From Halomonas sp. GFAJ-1 (lineage in GTDB: Bacteria; Pseudomonadota; Gammaproteobacteria; Pseudomonadales; Halomonadaceae): a stretch of DNA of 64,000 nucleotides. Positions 24,406 to 33,301 of the stretch are shown piece after piece. The notes beneath the pieces were generated by a model. That model searched no databases. It saw only the letters and a list, made by a program, of their open reading frames with translations, and was not told the origin of the DNA. The stretch spans positions 930,001 through 994,000 of the forward strand of contig CP016490.1 of NCBI GenBank assembly GCA_002966495.1. Direction: 5' to 3'. Position numbers and translations under genes: made by a program. The number at the start of each line of letters is the position of its first letter. Position 1 is the stretch's first letter.

Positions 24406-24906
24406 ATGACACCCTCAGATTCTAAGCGCAGGGTAAAAGACCCAAGTGACGTAGTCGCGGGAGTTATCCTGCTGGGCTTCTCGCTGGCACTGGTGTTTTA
24501 CTTAGTGCCTAACTACGTCAATGAACCGCCTATTCTGCAAAACCCGATGATGTCGCCGCGCTGGCTGCCGGGAATCGTCGGCTGGTTGATCCTACTGTTT
24601 TCTATTCTGCTTATCCTACAAGGCTTCCTGTTGGATAGAAGCAGCGAGGAGGATGAACGAAATATCGAGAAAGGGACGACCCGGCGTTTCATATTGATGG
24701 TGGTCGCTCTGGTCATCTATGTCTCTCTATTTGAGTCGATGGGGGCGGTATTTACCGGCATTCTGGCGACCCTGGTGCTTTTTGTGGCACATCCCGTTCG
24801 CACCTGGTGGGTTTATAGCCTGGCCTTCGTTTTTCCTATCGCTGTGACATTTATCTTTGTAAAAGTGATGAATGTACCGCTTCCGATATCACCAATCGGT
24901 TTCTGA
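24406..24906 (+). CDS. tctB: Tripartite tricarboxylate transporter small membrane subunit TctB
   Basis: 166-residue protein with about four membrane segments: DVVAGVILLGFSLALVFYLV, WLPGIVGWLILLFSILLILQG, FILMVVALVIYVSLFESMGAVFTG and the C-terminal WWVYSLAFVFPIAVTFIFVKVM ending PLPISPIGF, all typical of TctB. The ATG at 24406 follows GGAGAAGG. It works with TctA in secondary uptake. Confidence 0.88.
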   Translation: MTPSDSKRRVKDPSDVVAGVILLGFSLALVFYLVPNYVNEPPILQNPMMSPRWLPGIVGWLILLFSILLILQGFLLDRSSEEDERNIEKGTTRRFILMVVALVIYVSLFESMGAVFTGILATLVLFVAHPVRTWWVYSLAFVFPIAVTFIFVKVMNVPLPISPIGF

Positions 24907-24933
24907 TTGGCTACTTAATCTTCTGGGTGATCT

Positions 24934-26433
24934 ATGGAACATTTTTCGGAAGTCATCGCGATATTTTTTAGCTTAGATAACTTTCTGGCCATCGCGATGG
25001 GCGTGGTCATCGGTGTGGTGGTGGGGTCCATTCCTGGGCTGACCGCCACGATGGCGGTGGCGCTGGCGCTGCCCTTTACCTTCTCCATGCAGCCGGTCGC
25101 CGCTATTTTGCTGTTGGTGGGTATTTATAAAGGCGGCATGTACGGTGGCTCCATTACCGCTATTTTGATTAGAACGCCTGGCTCACCTGCATCCGCGTGT
25201 ACCTTGTTAGATGGCTACCCCATGGCCCAGCAGGGCCATGCCAAGAAGGCACTCAAAGCTGCGCTCTTCTCATCGGTAATCGCCGATTTTATTTCCAACA
25301 TCGCGCTGATCTTTTTTGCCGCCTATTTGGCAAAAATTGCGCTAAATTTTGGCGCGCCGGAGTTTTTCTGGCTGATCTGTTTTTCGCTCACCATCATTAT
25401 TTCCCTGGCCAGCGGCTCTATGATCAAAGGCTTGATGGCCGCGTTGTTAGGTATTCTGCTTTCTCTGGTGGGGCTGGATGAAGTCTACGGCTCCCAGCGG
25501 TTTACCTTTGGCAGCTATAACTTAATGGACAGTATCTCCTTTATTCCTCTGTTGATTGGCCTGTTTGCCATCCCAGAGATTATCGAGTTCTATCGCAAGA
25601 AGGCGCTTCCCCATATTAAGGCGAAGGCGAGCGGTGCTGGCCTGGCATTTTCTGAATTGAAGCGCTGCTTGACGACTATTGTGCGGGGCAGTTTGATCGG
25701 CGTGATTATTGGAGCCATCCCCGGTACTGGTGCTACGGCGGCTGCGTTTATTTCCTATAGCGATGCACGTAGGCGGTCGCCTAATAAGGCGAACTTCGGT
25801 AAGGGTGAGGTAGAAGGCGTTGCCGCTGCCGAGGCGGGTAATAACGGGGTTGCCGGGGCGACGATGATTCCGCTGCTATCGCTGGGTATTCCCGGGGATG
25901 TTATTACGGCGATTATTCTTGGGGCCTTTATGGTTCATGGGCTAACGCCAGGCCCCATTATGTTCCAAGAAAACCTGCCGCTCATCTATGCCTTGTTTAT
26001 GGGCATTATGTTTAGCTCGCTGGTATTGCTGCTAGTGGGCAATGTGGCCATTAAGTACTTTTCATTAATTGCTGACATTCCTAAATCTATTCTTTTCCCG
26101 ATTGTGTTGATGTTCTGCGTTTATGGGGCGTATGCGGTTAATAATGACACCTTTGACGTGTGGCTAATGCTGGCCTTCGGCGTCGTGGGCTATATCTTCA
26201 ATCGCGCCGCGATCCCGGCAGCGCCATTTTTAATCGGCTTTATCCTCGGGCCAATGTTTGAAGATAACCTGCGCCGCTCGCTATTGATCGGTCATAACGA
26301 TCTTTCGATCTTTGTGCGTGGCCCCATTACCTGGGTCTTTATTGCATTGACGGTGGGTTCCATTGCCTTGGCCCTTTACCGCTTTATTTCATCACGCCGT
26401 GAAGCGCGCAACGCCGTCGGTAAATCGCAGTAA
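24934..26433 (+). CDS. tctA: Tripartite tricarboxylate transporter large membrane subunit TctA
   Basis: 499-residue permease, the usual length, with about 11-12 hydrophobic segments. It carries two copies of the family motif: GVVVGSIPGLTATMAVALALPFTF near the N terminus and GVIIGAIPGTGATAAAFISYSDARR in the middle. It also shows GIYKGGMYGGSITAILIRTPGSPAS and the GIPGDVITAIILGAFMVHGL segment. It catalyses cation-coupled uptake of the ligand delivered by TctC. Confidence 0.95.
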   Translation: MEHFSEVIAIFFSLDNFLAIAMGVVIGVVVGSIPGLTATMAVALALPFTFSMQPVAAILLLVGIYKGGMYGGSITAILIRTPGSPASACTLLDGYPMAQQGHAKKALKAALFSSVIADFISNIALIFFAAYLAKIALNFGAPEFFWLICFSLTIIISLASGSMIKGLMAALLGILLSLVGLDEVYGSQRFTFGSYNLMDSISFIPLLIGLFAIPEIIEFYRKKALPHIKAKASGAGLAFSELKRCLTTIVRGSLIGVIIGAIPGTGATAAAFISYSDARRRSPNKANFGKGEVEGVAAAEAGNNGVAGATMIPLLSLGIPGDVITAIILGAFMVHGLTPGPIMFQENLPLIYALFMGIMFSSLVLLLVGNVAIKYFSLIADIPKSILFPIVLMFCVYGAYAVNNDTFDVWLMLAFGVVGYIFNRAAIPAAPFLIGFILGPMFEDNLRRSLLIGHNDLSIFVRGPITWVFIALTVGSIALALYRFISSRREARNAVGKSQ

Positions 26434-26457
26434 GTACGACTACCGGAGAAAATGGCT

Positions 26458-27684
26458 ATGGCAGGACCGCTAACAGGGCTTCGAGTGTTGGATTTAAGCC
26501 GCGTAATGGCAGGCCCCTGGTGTACGCAAATACTGGCCGATATGGGCGCCGAGGTGATTAAAATTGAGCACCCCACCCTCGGCGATGACACGCGCCACTG
26601 GGGGCCTCCCTGGTTAAACGATAAACAGGGCAAGGAGTCCCAAGAGTCGGCTTACTACCTGTCTGCCAATCGCGGCAAGCACTCGGTGACGGTGGATATT
26701 GGCCAGCCGGAGGGACAAGCGCTGGTGCGTGAACTAGCGGCAGAAAGCGATATTCTGGTGGAGAACTTTAAAAGTGGGGGCTTGGCGCGAAAAGGTCTCG
26801 ATTACGCCACCCTAGAAGCGATTAATCCCGGGTTGATTTACTGCTCAATCACCGGCTTTGGTCAAACCGGGCCAATGGCGGCAATGGCCGGCTATGACTA
26901 CCTAATCCAAGCTCAATCCGGCCTAATGAGTATTACCGGTGCCGCCGACGGTGAGCCGGGGGCTGGGCCGCAGCGGGTAGGCATGGCGGTCTCCGACCTG
27001 ACCACAGGGATGAATGCCACCATCGCCATTCTGGGTGCTTTGCATCACCGACATAGCACCGGGGAGGGCCAATATATTGATATGGCGCTGCTGGACGTTC
27101 AGGTCAGTTGGCTGGCAAACCAAGCGCTTAACTACTTCTGCAGTGGCACACCGCCCACCCGCACCGGTGAGTATCACCCTAACTTAGTGCCTTACCAGCC
27201 GTTTCCTACGGCTGACGGTGAAAAAGTCATTATCGCCATTGGCAACGATGGGCAGTTCAAGCGCTTCTGTGAGGCGGTGGGGCGCCCTGAGCTAGCCATT
27301 GATCCTCGTTTTGGCACTAACCCTGAGCGGGTGAAGCACCGTCTGGTGCTAATTCCACTGATGGTGGAGATCACTCGGACCCGCACCAGCCACGAATGGA
27401 TTGAAATGCTAGGCGCCATTAGCGTTCCCTGCGGGCCGATTCAGAATATTGCCCAAGTCTTCAATGACCCGCAGGTTCAGGCGCGAAACATGCAAATTGA
27501 GCTAGAAAGCGACACCGGCGTAGTGCCTGGTGTGGCTAACCCTATTAAATACTCCAAAACGCCGTTGGCGTATCACAAGCCACCGCCGCGACTGGGCGAG
27601 GATACCGATAGCGTGTTAGAGCGCCTATTACACAAGAGCGCTTCCGACATCAGCGCCTTGCGCCAAAAGGGCGTGGTGAAATAA
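26458..27684 (+). CDS. Class III CoA-transferase (CaiB/BaiF family)
   Basis: 408 residues. The N terminus PLTGLRVLDLSRVMAGPWCTQILADMGAEVIKIEHP and the DDTRHWGPP motif are family hallmarks. The catalytic Asp of class III enzymes lies in GYDYLIQAQSGLMSITG. YCSITGFGQTGP and the GEGQYIDMALLDVQ region are also conserved. It moves CoA between carboxylic acids, for example succinyl-CoA to glutarate. The second ATG (26458) is preferred because GGAG is nine bases upstream; the first is only three bases away. It is 18-24 nt after tctA, so it probably activates the imported acid. Confidence 0.9.
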   Translation: MAGPLTGLRVLDLSRVMAGPWCTQILADMGAEVIKIEHPTLGDDTRHWGPPWLNDKQGKESQESAYYLSANRGKHSVTVDIGQPEGQALVRELAAESDILVENFKSGGLARKGLDYATLEAINPGLIYCSITGFGQTGPMAAMAGYDYLIQAQSGLMSITGAADGEPGAGPQRVGMAVSDLTTGMNATIAILGALHHRHSTGEGQYIDMALLDVQVSWLANQALNYFCSGTPPTRTGEYHPNLVPYQPFPTADGEKVIIAIGNDGQFKRFCEAVGRPELAIDPRFGTNPERVKHRLVLIPLMVEITRTRTSHEWIEMLGAISVPCGPIQNIAQVFNDPQVQARNMQIELESDTGVVPGVANPIKYSKTPLAYHKPPPRLGEDTDSVLERLLHKSASDISALRQKGVVK

Positions 27685-27697
27685 GCCTTCGATTTGC

Positions 27698-28441
27698 CTA
27701 ACCGACCGTAACACCGCCGCACACGAAGAGGGTCTGTCCGGTGATGAAGCCGCTACGCTCATCGCAGAAGAAACTGACGGCCTGGGCCACGTCGTCAGGT
27801 TGGCCCATGCGTTGTAGCGGAATATTGTCGATGATGCGGCGTGCGCGCTCCGAATCAGGCGGGTTATTTTGCCAGAAGGCGCTGGTGGCAATAGGCCCAG
27901 GAGCAACACAGTTAACGGTGATGCTGTGTTCAGCCAGTTCCAGCGCCCATGTTCTGGCCATGGATTGCAGCGCTCCCTTTGTTGCGCTGTAGATAGTTCG
28001 CGCTTCTTTGCCCAGCACCACGCGGCTGGCATTTATGACGATGCGCCCCATACCTTGTGCCTTCATAGCAGGAAGCAGCGCTTGGGTGCAGATCAGCGCC
28101 GAGCGTACGTTCAGGTGCATCAATTGGTCGAAGTCTTCAAGCGTTGCCTCCTCAAGCAGAGCGGGGGCGACGATACCTACATTGTTGATTAGCCGGGTCA
28201 CCGTATAACGCTCGGCGATTTCTGCCATCACCCGTCGTGTCGCGTCGGCATCGGCAAGGTCGACCTGGTAGGCGTCAGTCTGCAGCGCATCGACTTCCGG
28301 CGCAACGATATCCACCACGATAACGTGATAGCCATCCTGTTGGAGTCGTAACGCGATAGCTTGACCGATGTTTCTAGCGCCGCCGGTAACCACGGCGCAG
28401 GCGTATTGATTATTTTGGTTATGTACAGAAGGTTGGCTCAT
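27698..28441 (-). CDS. Short-chain dehydrogenase/reductase
   Basis: 247-residue classical SDR. It has the Rossmann motif VVTGGARNIGQAIA (a TGxxxxIG variant of TGxxxGxG), acidic cofactor-binding D in VIVVDIVAP, INNVGIV instead of NNAG, and the catalytic Ser, Tyr and Lys in INASRVVLGKEARTIYSATKG. The C-terminal FICGQ-like GFITGQTLFVCGG is typical. ATG 28441 follows AAAGGA; an upstream start adds 12 residues. It is convergent with the CoA-transferase gene (13-nt gap). The substrate is not known and may be a 3-hydroxyacyl or hydroxy acid intermediate. Confidence 0.87.
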   Translation of the reverse strand: MSQPSVHNQNNQYACAVVTGGARNIGQAIALRLQQDGYHVIVVDIVAPEVDALQTDAYQVDLADADATRRVMAEIAERYTVTRLINNVGIVAPALLEEATLEDFDQLMHLNVRSALICTQALLPAMKAQGMGRIVINASRVVLGKEARTIYSATKGALQSMARTWALELAEHSITVNCVAPGPIATSAFWQNNPPDSERARRIIDNIPLQRMGQPDDVAQAVSFFCDERSGFITGQTLFVCGGVTVG

Positions 28442-28657
28442 TGTTGTTGTCCTTTGCTGACCTAAACCGGTGTCCATTAGAACGCCAATACGCAGTGTGA
28501 TGCATGCAATCCGGCTTTATACCTTGGTAGCGTCACTGCCCAGGTAACGCGTGCAAATAAAGGGCTGAAAAGTAAATAAGTAGCTGAAAAATATCTTTAA
28601 AACGCGTTACTCAGTGCGGGGGATAGGCCATCCAGGCACTGAATAGCCGCTAGGCAT

Positions 28658-28721
28658 TTGACCTCATTAGCGATCGGCAGTAACTTGTTCGTATTAAGAA
28701 TATATGTTCGTTAAACGCACA
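28658..28721 (+). promoter_or_regulatory. Promoter region of pcaIJ with PcaR-type box
   Basis: GTTCGTTAAACGCACA (28706-28721) agrees at 14 of 16 positions with the PcaR site GTTCGATAATCGCACA as I recall it from Pseudomonas putida. A further GTTCGTATTA lies at 28687-28696 as a direct repeat. TTGACC (28658-28663) and TAACTT (28681-28686), 17 bp apart, are a possible promoter just upstream. The rest of the 323-nt gap between the SDR and pcaI shows nothing clear. Confidence 0.6.
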
Positions 28722-28764
28722 AGCGCTAACAACGTCGGCAACGACCTGCTAAGAGGCACCCATC

Positions 28765-29595
28765 ATGGCCGAGTTTCTCAGCTTGCATGACGCGGTAGCG
28801 CGCTACGTCCAAGACGGCGCCACCGTTGCCATGGAAGGCTTTACCCACCTGATTCCGTTTGCCGCGGGTCACGAAGTGATCCGTCAGCAAAAGCGTGATC
28901 TGACGCTGATCCGCATGACCCCCGATATCATCTACGATCAAATGATTGGCGCGGGCTGTGCCAAAAAAGTCATCTTCTCCTGGGGCGGTAACCCCGGCGT
29001 GGGCTCGCTGCATCGCCTGCGTGACGCGGTGGAGAAAGGCTGGCCGTGCAAGATCGAGATTCTTGAGCATAGCCACGCGGCCATGGCCTGTGCCTTTGAA
29101 GCGGGTGCGGCTGGATTACCGCTGGCGGTTTTCCGTGGCTACATCGGTAGCGAGCTGCCCAGCGTCAACGACCAAATCAAATTCATCGAGTGCCCGTTTA
29201 CCGGTGAACGCCTGGCCGCTATACCGTCGGTGCGCCCAGATGTCTCGATCATCCACGCCCAGCGGGCGGATCGCCAAGGCAACGTGTTGGTAGAAGGCAT
29301 TGTTGGCGTACAAAAAGAAGCGGTGCTGGCCGCCAAACACAGCATCGTCACGGTGGAAGAGATTGTCGATGATCTGAACGCACACCCCAATGCTTGCGTG
29401 ATCCCAAGCTGGGCGATCAGCGCCGTTGCGGTGGCCGAGAAAGGCGCGCTGCCTTCCTATACTCACGGTTATTACGGCCGCAGCAATCGCTTCTACAAGG
29501 AGTGGGATGCTATTGCTCGGGATCGCGACACCTTTACCCAGTGGCTTGACGACAACGTCTTTAATGCCGCCGATAACGTGGGAGGCCAAGCCTGA
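28765..29595 (+). CDS. pcaI: 3-oxoadipate CoA-transferase subunit A (CatI/PcaI type)
   Basis: 276-residue family I CoA-transferase alpha subunit of the longer CatI type from Pseudomonas B13. MTPDIIYDQMIGAGCAKKVIFSWGGNPGVGSLHRLRDAVEKGWP and ECPFTGERLAAIPSVRPDVSIIHAQRAD align closely with CatI. With succinyl-CoA it activates 3-oxoadipate, the next-to-last step of the beta-ketoadipate pathway. Its TGA overlaps the pcaJ ATG by one base. The thiolase (pcaF) and ring-cleavage genes are not in this window. Confidence 0.88.
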   Translation: MAEFLSLHDAVARYVQDGATVAMEGFTHLIPFAAGHEVIRQQKRDLTLIRMTPDIIYDQMIGAGCAKKVIFSWGGNPGVGSLHRLRDAVEKGWPCKIEILEHSHAAMACAFEAGAAGLPLAVFRGYIGSELPSVNDQIKFIECPFTGERLAAIPSVRPDVSIIHAQRADRQGNVLVEGIVGVQKEAVLAAKHSIVTVEEIVDDLNAHPNACVIPSWAISAVAVAEKGALPSYTHGYYGRSNRFYKEWDAIARDRDTFTQWLDDNVFNAADNVGGQA

Positions 29596-30368
29596 TGAGC
29601 CTGGAATATACCTCGTCTGAAATGATGTCGGTGACGGCGGCGCGAGCGCTGGAGAACGGCATGACCTGTTTTGTGGGCATCGGGCTGCCCTCGGAAGCCG
29701 CCAACCTGGCGCGGCTGACCCATGCCCCTGATGTGGTGCTGATTTACGAGTCCGGCACGCTGCAAACCAAGCCTGCGATTCTGCCGCTTTCCATCGGTGA
29801 TGGTGAACTGTGCGAATCAGCGCTGACCACCGTGGCGGTGCCGGAGATGTTCCGCTACTGGCTGCAGGGCGGCAAAATCGATGTGGGCTTTTTGGGCACC
29901 GCGCAAATCGACCGCTTTGCTAACCTTAACACCACCCTAATTGGCGATTACAAGGCACCCAAGGTTCGCCTGCCGGGTGGTGGCGGTGCCCCGGAAATTG
30001 CCACCAACGCCGGGGAAGTGTTTATCACCCTGAAGCACTCCAAACGTGCTTTTGTAAAAGATGTCGACTTCGTCACTACGCTAGGCTTTGGCCGCGACGG
30101 CAAAGGGCGTGATAACGTGCCCAATATCGGCAAAGGCCCCACCCGCGTCATCACCGACCTGTGCGTGATGAAGCCTGATCCCGACACCAAAGAGCTAGTG
30201 GTGGTATCGCTGCACCCAGGCGTAACCCGCGAGGACGTGATTGACGCCACCGGTTGGGAAGTACGCTTTGCCGAGCAGCTTGAGAGCACCCCGGAGCCCA
30301 ACGAAAACGAGCTGACGATTTTGCGTGAGCTGAAAGCGCGCACCGAGCGAGCCCACGCGGGCGCATAA
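29595..30368 (+). CDS. pcaJ: 3-oxoadipate CoA-transferase subunit B (CatJ/PcaJ type)
   Basis: 257-residue beta subunit. It contains the family I active-site region ESGTLQTKPAILPLSIGDGELCESALTTV; the catalytic Glu of the family is expected in this region (Y-E-S-G). LGTAQIDRFANLNTT and LPGGGGAPEIATNAGEVF are also conserved. It is translationally coupled to pcaI and precedes a strong terminator. Confidence 0.88.
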   Translation: MSLEYTSSEMMSVTAARALENGMTCFVGIGLPSEAANLARLTHAPDVVLIYESGTLQTKPAILPLSIGDGELCESALTTVAVPEMFRYWLQGGKIDVGFLGTAQIDRFANLNTTLIGDYKAPKVRLPGGGGAPEIATNAGEVFITLKHSKRAFVKDVDFVTTLGFGRDGKGRDNVPNIGKGPTRVITDLCVMKPDPDTKELVVVSLHPGVTREDVIDATGWEVRFAEQLESTPEPNENELTILRELKARTERAHAGA

Positions 30369-30503
30369 GAAGTACTTTATGAGGTGCATCGCGGGAGGTA
30401 TCCGAGGATAGTAAACGCGTCGTGGTACGCGGCCGCAATGGGTATATCCACTTAACTGCCTAAAAGTCTACGCGAATGCGTGGGTAGTCGCTTATTGCGT
30501 AAT

Positions 30504-30540
30504 AAAAAAGGGAGCCCGTTTAAGCGGGCACCCTTTTTTT
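30504..30540. terminator. Bidirectional terminator between pcaJ and hemY
   Basis: Six A residues, the stem GGGAGCCCG with CGGGCACCC (one A-A mismatch), a 6-nt loop and seven T make an intrinsic terminator that works on both strands for the convergent genes. The remaining stretch from 30369 to 30503 shows nothing else. Confidence 0.85.
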
Positions 30541-30568
30541 AGGTAATGCTAATAACGCTTAAAGATGA

Positions 30569-31855
30569 TTAAGCGCTTTTCTTCTTTGTGATCTTAGGAT
30601 CGCTCGCTTTATCTTTTTGATCACTCGGTTTGCTGTCGCTGGCGTCGCTTGGCTGTGGGAGCGATGGCAGCGATTTGGCGAGCATTTCTACACTGTGGCG
30701 GTAGTAGAGCTGGCTCTTATTATGCTCGCCCATGCTGGCGTAGAGGCGGGCAAGCTCGGCACATACTTCACCATTGGGGCGCTGGCGCTGACTAGCTTCA
30801 AAGTATTCCAGCGCTTTTTCCCACTGGCCAATACGTAGCGATAGGCGCCCGCATGCTAACAGCAGTTCTGGGTCATTGGGGCGCTCTTGCAGCCATTTCT
30901 CTGCTTTCACCAGCTGGCGCGCTGCGTCTACGTTAAGCAAGCCGTAACGTTTTACCAGGCGTGCATCCCAGTGGTGGTCCAGCGAGTGATTGAGCAGCCG
31001 TTCAGCAATAGGCTCTTCGTTCGACTGGAGCAGCGCCTCGGTGTAGAGCACGATCAGCTCAGTATTCCCACGCAGGTAGTCCGGCATATCGGCCCATAAC
31101 CCCCGCACGCGCTCGATATTCGTGGGGTTCTTGGCCTCAAACACAATCAGTTCACGGTAGGCCTTGAACTCCAGCTGCTCACGCTCTTGCTGAGTAATCA
31201 GCTTTTGCGCGGCTAAGCGCGGGATCAGGTGGCGTAGCCCCTCCCAATCGTTAACGCTGAGATGCACCTGCTTAAGCATCTTGAGCACTTGAGGGTGGTT
31301 GGTCAGCTGCTTATCCAAACGGTTAAGAATCGCCAGTGCTTCTTCAGGCTGCTGACGGTCGATCATCAACTGAGCCTGCATCAGGCCAATCGCTGTGTCG
31401 GCGCCTTCGGTCGTTAGCTGAGCCTTGTTGAGATGCTCTTGAGACTTAACATGGTGGCCTTGGTAGTGTGCCGCCAGCGCCGCTGAAAGGTAGTTAACCA
31501 GTGGGGTGCTGGAGTCATTGGCAGCGTTAACCAGCGTTTTTTCGGCTTTTTTGAAGCGGCCTTCGGTAAGGGCCACTAAGCCATGCACCGTGCGTTTCAT
31601 GGCGCGGCGATTGCGGGCGCGGCTGTTCCAGGTGCGAAAGTTACCCACTGGACGAATAATGCCGCTTAAAAGCCGCAGGGCAAAGTGCAGCACAAGGAAG
31701 GCGGCGAGTAGCAGTACCAGGCCAAACCAGAAGGAGGTCTGTACCGAGGTTTCACCGACACGAATTAACCAGTAGCCAGGCACCGCCATCATTAGGTGCC
31801 CAAATAGGGCACCTACTGCAAGGCCTGCGACGATAAGAAGAATGAGCTTTCTCAT
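30569..31855 (-). CDS. hemY: HemY, TPR-containing inner-membrane protein of the heme operon
   Basis: 428 residues with two N-terminal membrane segments (about 4-22 and 42-64), a basic stretch RRAMKRTVHGLVALTEGRFKKAEKTL, then TPR-like helices. The C-terminal tail is Lys/Asp/Ser rich. HemY is the fourth gene of the hemCDXY cluster; it is essential to no known catalytic step and may organise late tetrapyrrole synthesis. It overlaps hemX by 4 nt. Confidence 0.9.
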   Translation of the reverse strand: MRKLILLIVAGLAVGALFGHLMMAVPGYWLIRVGETSVQTSFWFGLVLLLAAFLVLHFALRLLSGIIRPVGNFRTWNSRARNRRAMKRTVHGLVALTEGRFKKAEKTLVNAANDSSTPLVNYLSAALAAHYQGHHVKSQEHLNKAQLTTEGADTAIGLMQAQLMIDRQQPEEALAILNRLDKQLTNHPQVLKMLKQVHLSVNDWEGLRHLIPRLAAQKLITQQEREQLEFKAYRELIVFEAKNPTNIERVRGLWADMPDYLRGNTELIVLYTEALLQSNEEPIAERLLNHSLDHHWDARLVKRYGLLNVDAARQLVKAEKWLQERPNDPELLLACGRLSLRIGQWEKALEYFEASQRQRPNGEVCAELARLYASMGEHNKSQLYYRHSVEMLAKSLPSLPQPSDASDSKPSDQKDKASDPKITKKKSA

Positions 31856-33285
31856 GCATCACCTCCGCCTTGGCGACGCGATTCAAAGCGGTTTTCAATG
31901 AAGTTCGCTAGCGCCTGCTGTGACGCGCTGATATCGGGCAGTTCTGGCTTCACCTCGGTTTGCTTTAGCTCTTCTAGGCGATTAATGACGCTTTGAGTCT
32001 CGTCACGATCGGTGTCGTAGTAGCTGTTAAGTAGACCCAGGGCTTTATCAAGGCTCGCTTCGTAAAGTTCCTGCTCTTCTTTCAACAGGGCCAGTTGCGA
32101 CTGCTCAAGCACTAGGCGCAGGCTTTGGCGCAGATAGGTCTCTTGCTCTGGAGTAATCAGCGTTTCCAACGCTTCGTCATGATGGCGAATCACGACAAGA
32201 TCTTTTAACTCTTCGCCAAAGCGTGCCAGCTGGCGCTGGAAGGTACCTGTAGGCGGCTGCTCGATGCTAGAGGTAACGGCACGCTCTTCCACTTCCTGGG
32301 AAAGACGCAGGCCAGCGATGCGTTCCTGCTGGGCGTTCAGCGCCAGATAGATACCGGTGCGGTCTACGCGGGGTACCGCATCAAGGGCGGCCAGCTCATT
32401 GGCGATTTCACGGCGTACCGAGGTGAGTGCCGGGTTGTCGGCGTCCACTAGGCGGGCGTCGGCGGTGTTAAGCAGGGCGGCTGCACCATCGACATCACCT
32501 TCAAGCTGCAGGCGCTGGTTGGCTAAGCGCAGCAGATAGGCGGCTTCTGCGTGTAGCCAGTCGCGCTCGTCGGTTTCCTGCTCTTGGGAGAGCTGGGCCA
32601 GCACTTGATCCAGCGTCTCGTCGACGTCACTGCGGTAAGTGTCAAGTTCACTGCGCAGATCGCTCAAGGTGCTTTCCAGCGCCTGACTGCGCTCTGCTTC
32701 GCCACTTTCGATACGTGACTCAAGGTCGCTAACGGCCTGCTGGGAGGCGCTGTCTTCAGTCTGCTGAGTCAGCGCATCAATGCGCTGCTGTTGACTATCC
32801 AGGCGCTGCCAGCCTTGCCAAGCAACCAGTACTAATGCCACCGCCAGGATAATCACCAGCACAATGGCGAGCATGCCGCTCTTGCCACTGTTGCCGCCGT
32901 TGCCACTGTCGCTACCCGAGTGGCGGTCACCACCACTGTTAGTGGGCGGCGGCGTGAAGGCGCCTTTGGGGCTTGCGCTCGCGGTGCTCGTACCCGCTGC
33001 CTGTTTGGGGGCAGGCTCATCTTTTTTGGCACCGCTGTGTGGTGCTACAGGTGCGGCGCTTGTGGTGTCTTGCTTAGAATCGGCGGGTTGGTGGCCGCCT
33101 TTATTACGCCGCCGGGAACGGCTGTTCTTAGCGGCATAAGAGGAAGATGCTGAGGTAGTGCTTGACCCTGCAGGCTCGCTGTTGGAAGAGGCGGGCACGG
33201 CGGTATCGCTCGGCTTAGCGCCCTCTTGGGATGCATCGGCAGACGTCTTGTGTACGCCTTCCTGATCGTTTAGTTGTTTGCTCAT
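31852..33285 (-). CDS. hemX: HemX-like membrane protein of the heme operon
   Basis: 477 residues. The N-terminal 130 residues are low-complexity (Ser, Ala, Pro, Gly, Lys), with KNSRSRRRNKG. One membrane segment (about 137-157, LAIVLVIILAVALVLVAWQGW) is followed by a long coiled coil and a conserved C-terminal domain with WLHAEAAYLLRLANQRLQLEGDVDGAAALL. Often labelled uroporphyrinogen-III C-methyltransferase, but this sequence has no methyltransferase motifs. It sits between hemD (16-nt gap) and hemY. Confidence 0.9.
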   Translation of the reverse strand: MSKQLNDQEGVHKTSADASQEGAKPSDTAVPASSNSEPAGSSTTSASSSYAAKNSRSRRRNKGGHQPADSKQDTTSAAPVAPHSGAKKDEPAPKQAAGTSTASASPKGAFTPPPTNSGGDRHSGSDSGNGGNSGKSGMLAIVLVIILAVALVLVAWQGWQRLDSQQQRIDALTQQTEDSASQQAVSDLESRIESGEAERSQALESTLSDLRSELDTYRSDVDETLDQVLAQLSQEQETDERDWLHAEAAYLLRLANQRLQLEGDVDGAAALLNTADARLVDADNPALTSVRREIANELAALDAVPRVDRTGIYLALNAQQERIAGLRLSQEVEERAVTSSIEQPPTGTFQRQLARFGEELKDLVVIRHHDEALETLITPEQETYLRQSLRLVLEQSQLALLKEEQELYEASLDKALGLLNSYYDTDRDETQSVINRLEELKQTEVKPELPDISASQQALANFIENRFESRRQGGGDA

Positions 33286-33301
33286 CTGTCGCTAGCCCTT
33301 A

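Noticed and set aside
31852..33285. HemX as a uroporphyrinogen-III methyltransferase
   Set aside because: The common database name is not supported: no SAM-binding or CysG-type motifs are present, only a membrane segment and coiled coil.
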